64,000 bases of DNA from Hydractinia symbiolongicarpus (Eukaryota > Cnidaria > Hydrozoa > Anthoathecata > Hydractiniidae): positions 28,209,650-28,273,649 of the forward strand of contig NC_079887.1 in NCBI RefSeq assembly GCF_029227915.1, given 5' to 3'. Below the pieces are notes generated by a model that saw nothing but the letters and a program-made list of their open reading frames with translations, was not told where the DNA came from and searched no databases. Position 1 is the stretch's first letter. Every line of letters starts with the position of its first letter. The translations under genes and the position numbers were made by a program. This document shows, piece by piece, positions 63,241 to 64,000 of this stretch.

Positions 63241-64000
63241 TAAAAATGTTTTCACTTTTGATGAGACGGTGAATAAAAGAAGTTTAATCGCTGGCAAACG
63301 AAAACCCGCGATTTCCCGTAAATCCCGGGCTTGGCACGTATAGTCGAATGTATACAAAGAAAGTACCCTGTGAGTAAACTCATTTCCAGAACGATTTTTT
63401 AAATTATTTTTTCACCACTAAAACGCATAAGACTTGTAGTTTTTAAAAATGTTTTCATTTTTGATGAGACGCTGAATAAAAGCAGTTTAATCGCCGGCAA
63501 ACTAAAACCCGCGATTTCCCGTAAATCCGGGGCTTGGCCCGTATAGTCAAAAGTATACAAAGAAAGTACCCAGGGACTAAACTCATTTCCCGAACGATTT
63601 TTTAAATTATTTTTTCACCACTAAAACGCATGAGACTTGTAGTTTTCAAAAATGTTTTCATTTTTGATGAGACGCAGAATAAAAGCAGTTTAATCGCCGG
63701 CAAACGAAAACCTGCGATTTTCCTAAATCCCGGACTCGGCCCGTATAGTCAAAAGTATACAAAGAAAGTACCCAGGGAGTAAACTCATTTCCAGAACGAT
63801 TTTTTAAATTATTTTTTCACCACTAAACGCATGAGACTTGTAGTTTTCAAAAATATTTTTATATTTGATGTGACGCTGAATAAAAGAAGTTTAATCGCCG
63901 GCAAACGAAAATCCGCGAGTTCCCGTAAATCCCGGACTCGGCCCGTATAGTCAAAAGTATACAAAGAAAGTACCCAGGGAGTAAACTCATTTCCCGAACG
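63241..64000. repeat. Right end of window, unfinished satellite monomers
   Basis: Four monomers end mid-unit at GAACG. The last complete one has CACTAAACGC, TTTGATGTGACG and CGCGAGTTCCCG, matching the monomer near 54.1 kb. The array continues beyond the window. Confidence 0.85.

Larger units (their letters stand above)
1..64000. repeat. Satellite DNA array, 202-203 bp monomer, about 315 tandem copies
   Basis: Every line of the window is part of one head-to-tail tandem repeat. Blocks such as GTATAGTC, CACTAAAACGCATGAG and TTTAATCGCCGGCAAACG recur every 202 or 203 bp from the first base to the last. Monomers differ by point changes, 1-bp indels and a few shared variants. The 202/203 alternation comes mainly from CCCGGCTT versus CCCGGGCTT or CCCGGACTC, and from CCCTAAAT versus CCCGTAAAT. 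All monomers have the same orientation and I saw no inversion. I do not recognise the satellite family. Array size and higher-order structure fit centromeric or pericentromeric heterochromatin of a eukaryote, which is inference. Both window ends fall within a monomer, so neither edge of the array is present. Confidence 0.98.

Noticed and set aside
1-64000. CRISPR array
   Set aside because: The repeats are 202-203 bp, contiguous, and have no unique spacers between short direct repeats. No cas genes are present.
1-64000. Transposable element or long terminal repeat origin of the monomer
   Set aside because: No target-site duplications, terminal inverted repeats, integrase or reverse transcriptase frames, tRNA primer site or poly-A tail are seen. 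An old element origin cannot be excluded, but nothing here supports it.
1-64000. Ribosomal spacer or tRNA/5S gene cluster
   Set aside because: A 200-bp period could suggest short RNA gene tandems, but I see no 5S internal control region, tRNA A/B boxes with cloverleaf, or rRNA sequence in the monomer.

Overview
The whole 64 kb window is one uninterrupted array of a eukaryotic-type satellite DNA. The monomer is 202-203 bp, counted by hand between successive copies of the GTATAGTC block (for example positions 46, 249, 452, 654 and 856). At that period the window holds roughly 315 tandem, head-to-tail monomers. Both ends lie inside a monomer, so the array continues past the window. I found no protein-coding gene, RNA gene, transposon, CRISPR array or unique sequence. 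The open reading frames present are by-products of the repeat.

A hand-counted consensus monomer has 41 C and 36 G in 203 bp (about 38% GC). It has an AT-rich part with two T6 runs, a perfect 9-bp inverted repeat around a TTTT spacer, and a CpG-rich tail of about 50 bp containing GCCGGC. A long homogeneous tandem array with nested higher-order repeats suggests pericentromeric, centromeric or other heterochromatic DNA of a eukaryote. I do not recognise the family, and no flanking gene identifies the species. The CpG excess (12 seen, about 7 expected) suggests a genome or compartment with little CpG methylation and decay, but this is inference.

Layout. The left domain (1 to about 16 kb) has long higher-order units: a 3,037-bp offset copy, a 3,849/4,051-bp pair with internal 810-bp repeats, and diagnostic 'E' monomers (CGCTTAATGAAAG). 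The middle domain (about 12-41 kb) has higher-order repeats phased by an 'A' monomer (CCTGCGATTTCCCTAAAT). It carries a 99-bp truncated half-monomer that occurs 15 times, 12 of them exactly 453 bp after the A marker. From 22.8 to 44.4 kb a 7-bp insertion variant occurs nine times, and a segment at 26.8-29.5 kb recurs at 41.7-45.8 kb. The right domain (about 46-64 kb) has separate 6-, 12-, 22-, 5-, 7-, 8- and 10-monomer repeats, and E monomers reappear.

There is no set of genes working together here. The biology lies in how the array evolves: unequal exchange at many scales, monomer-deletion chimeras, and the spread of one internal deletion through a higher-order repeat. The most distinctive signals are the half-monomer with its fixed phase and the conserved dyad in most monomers.
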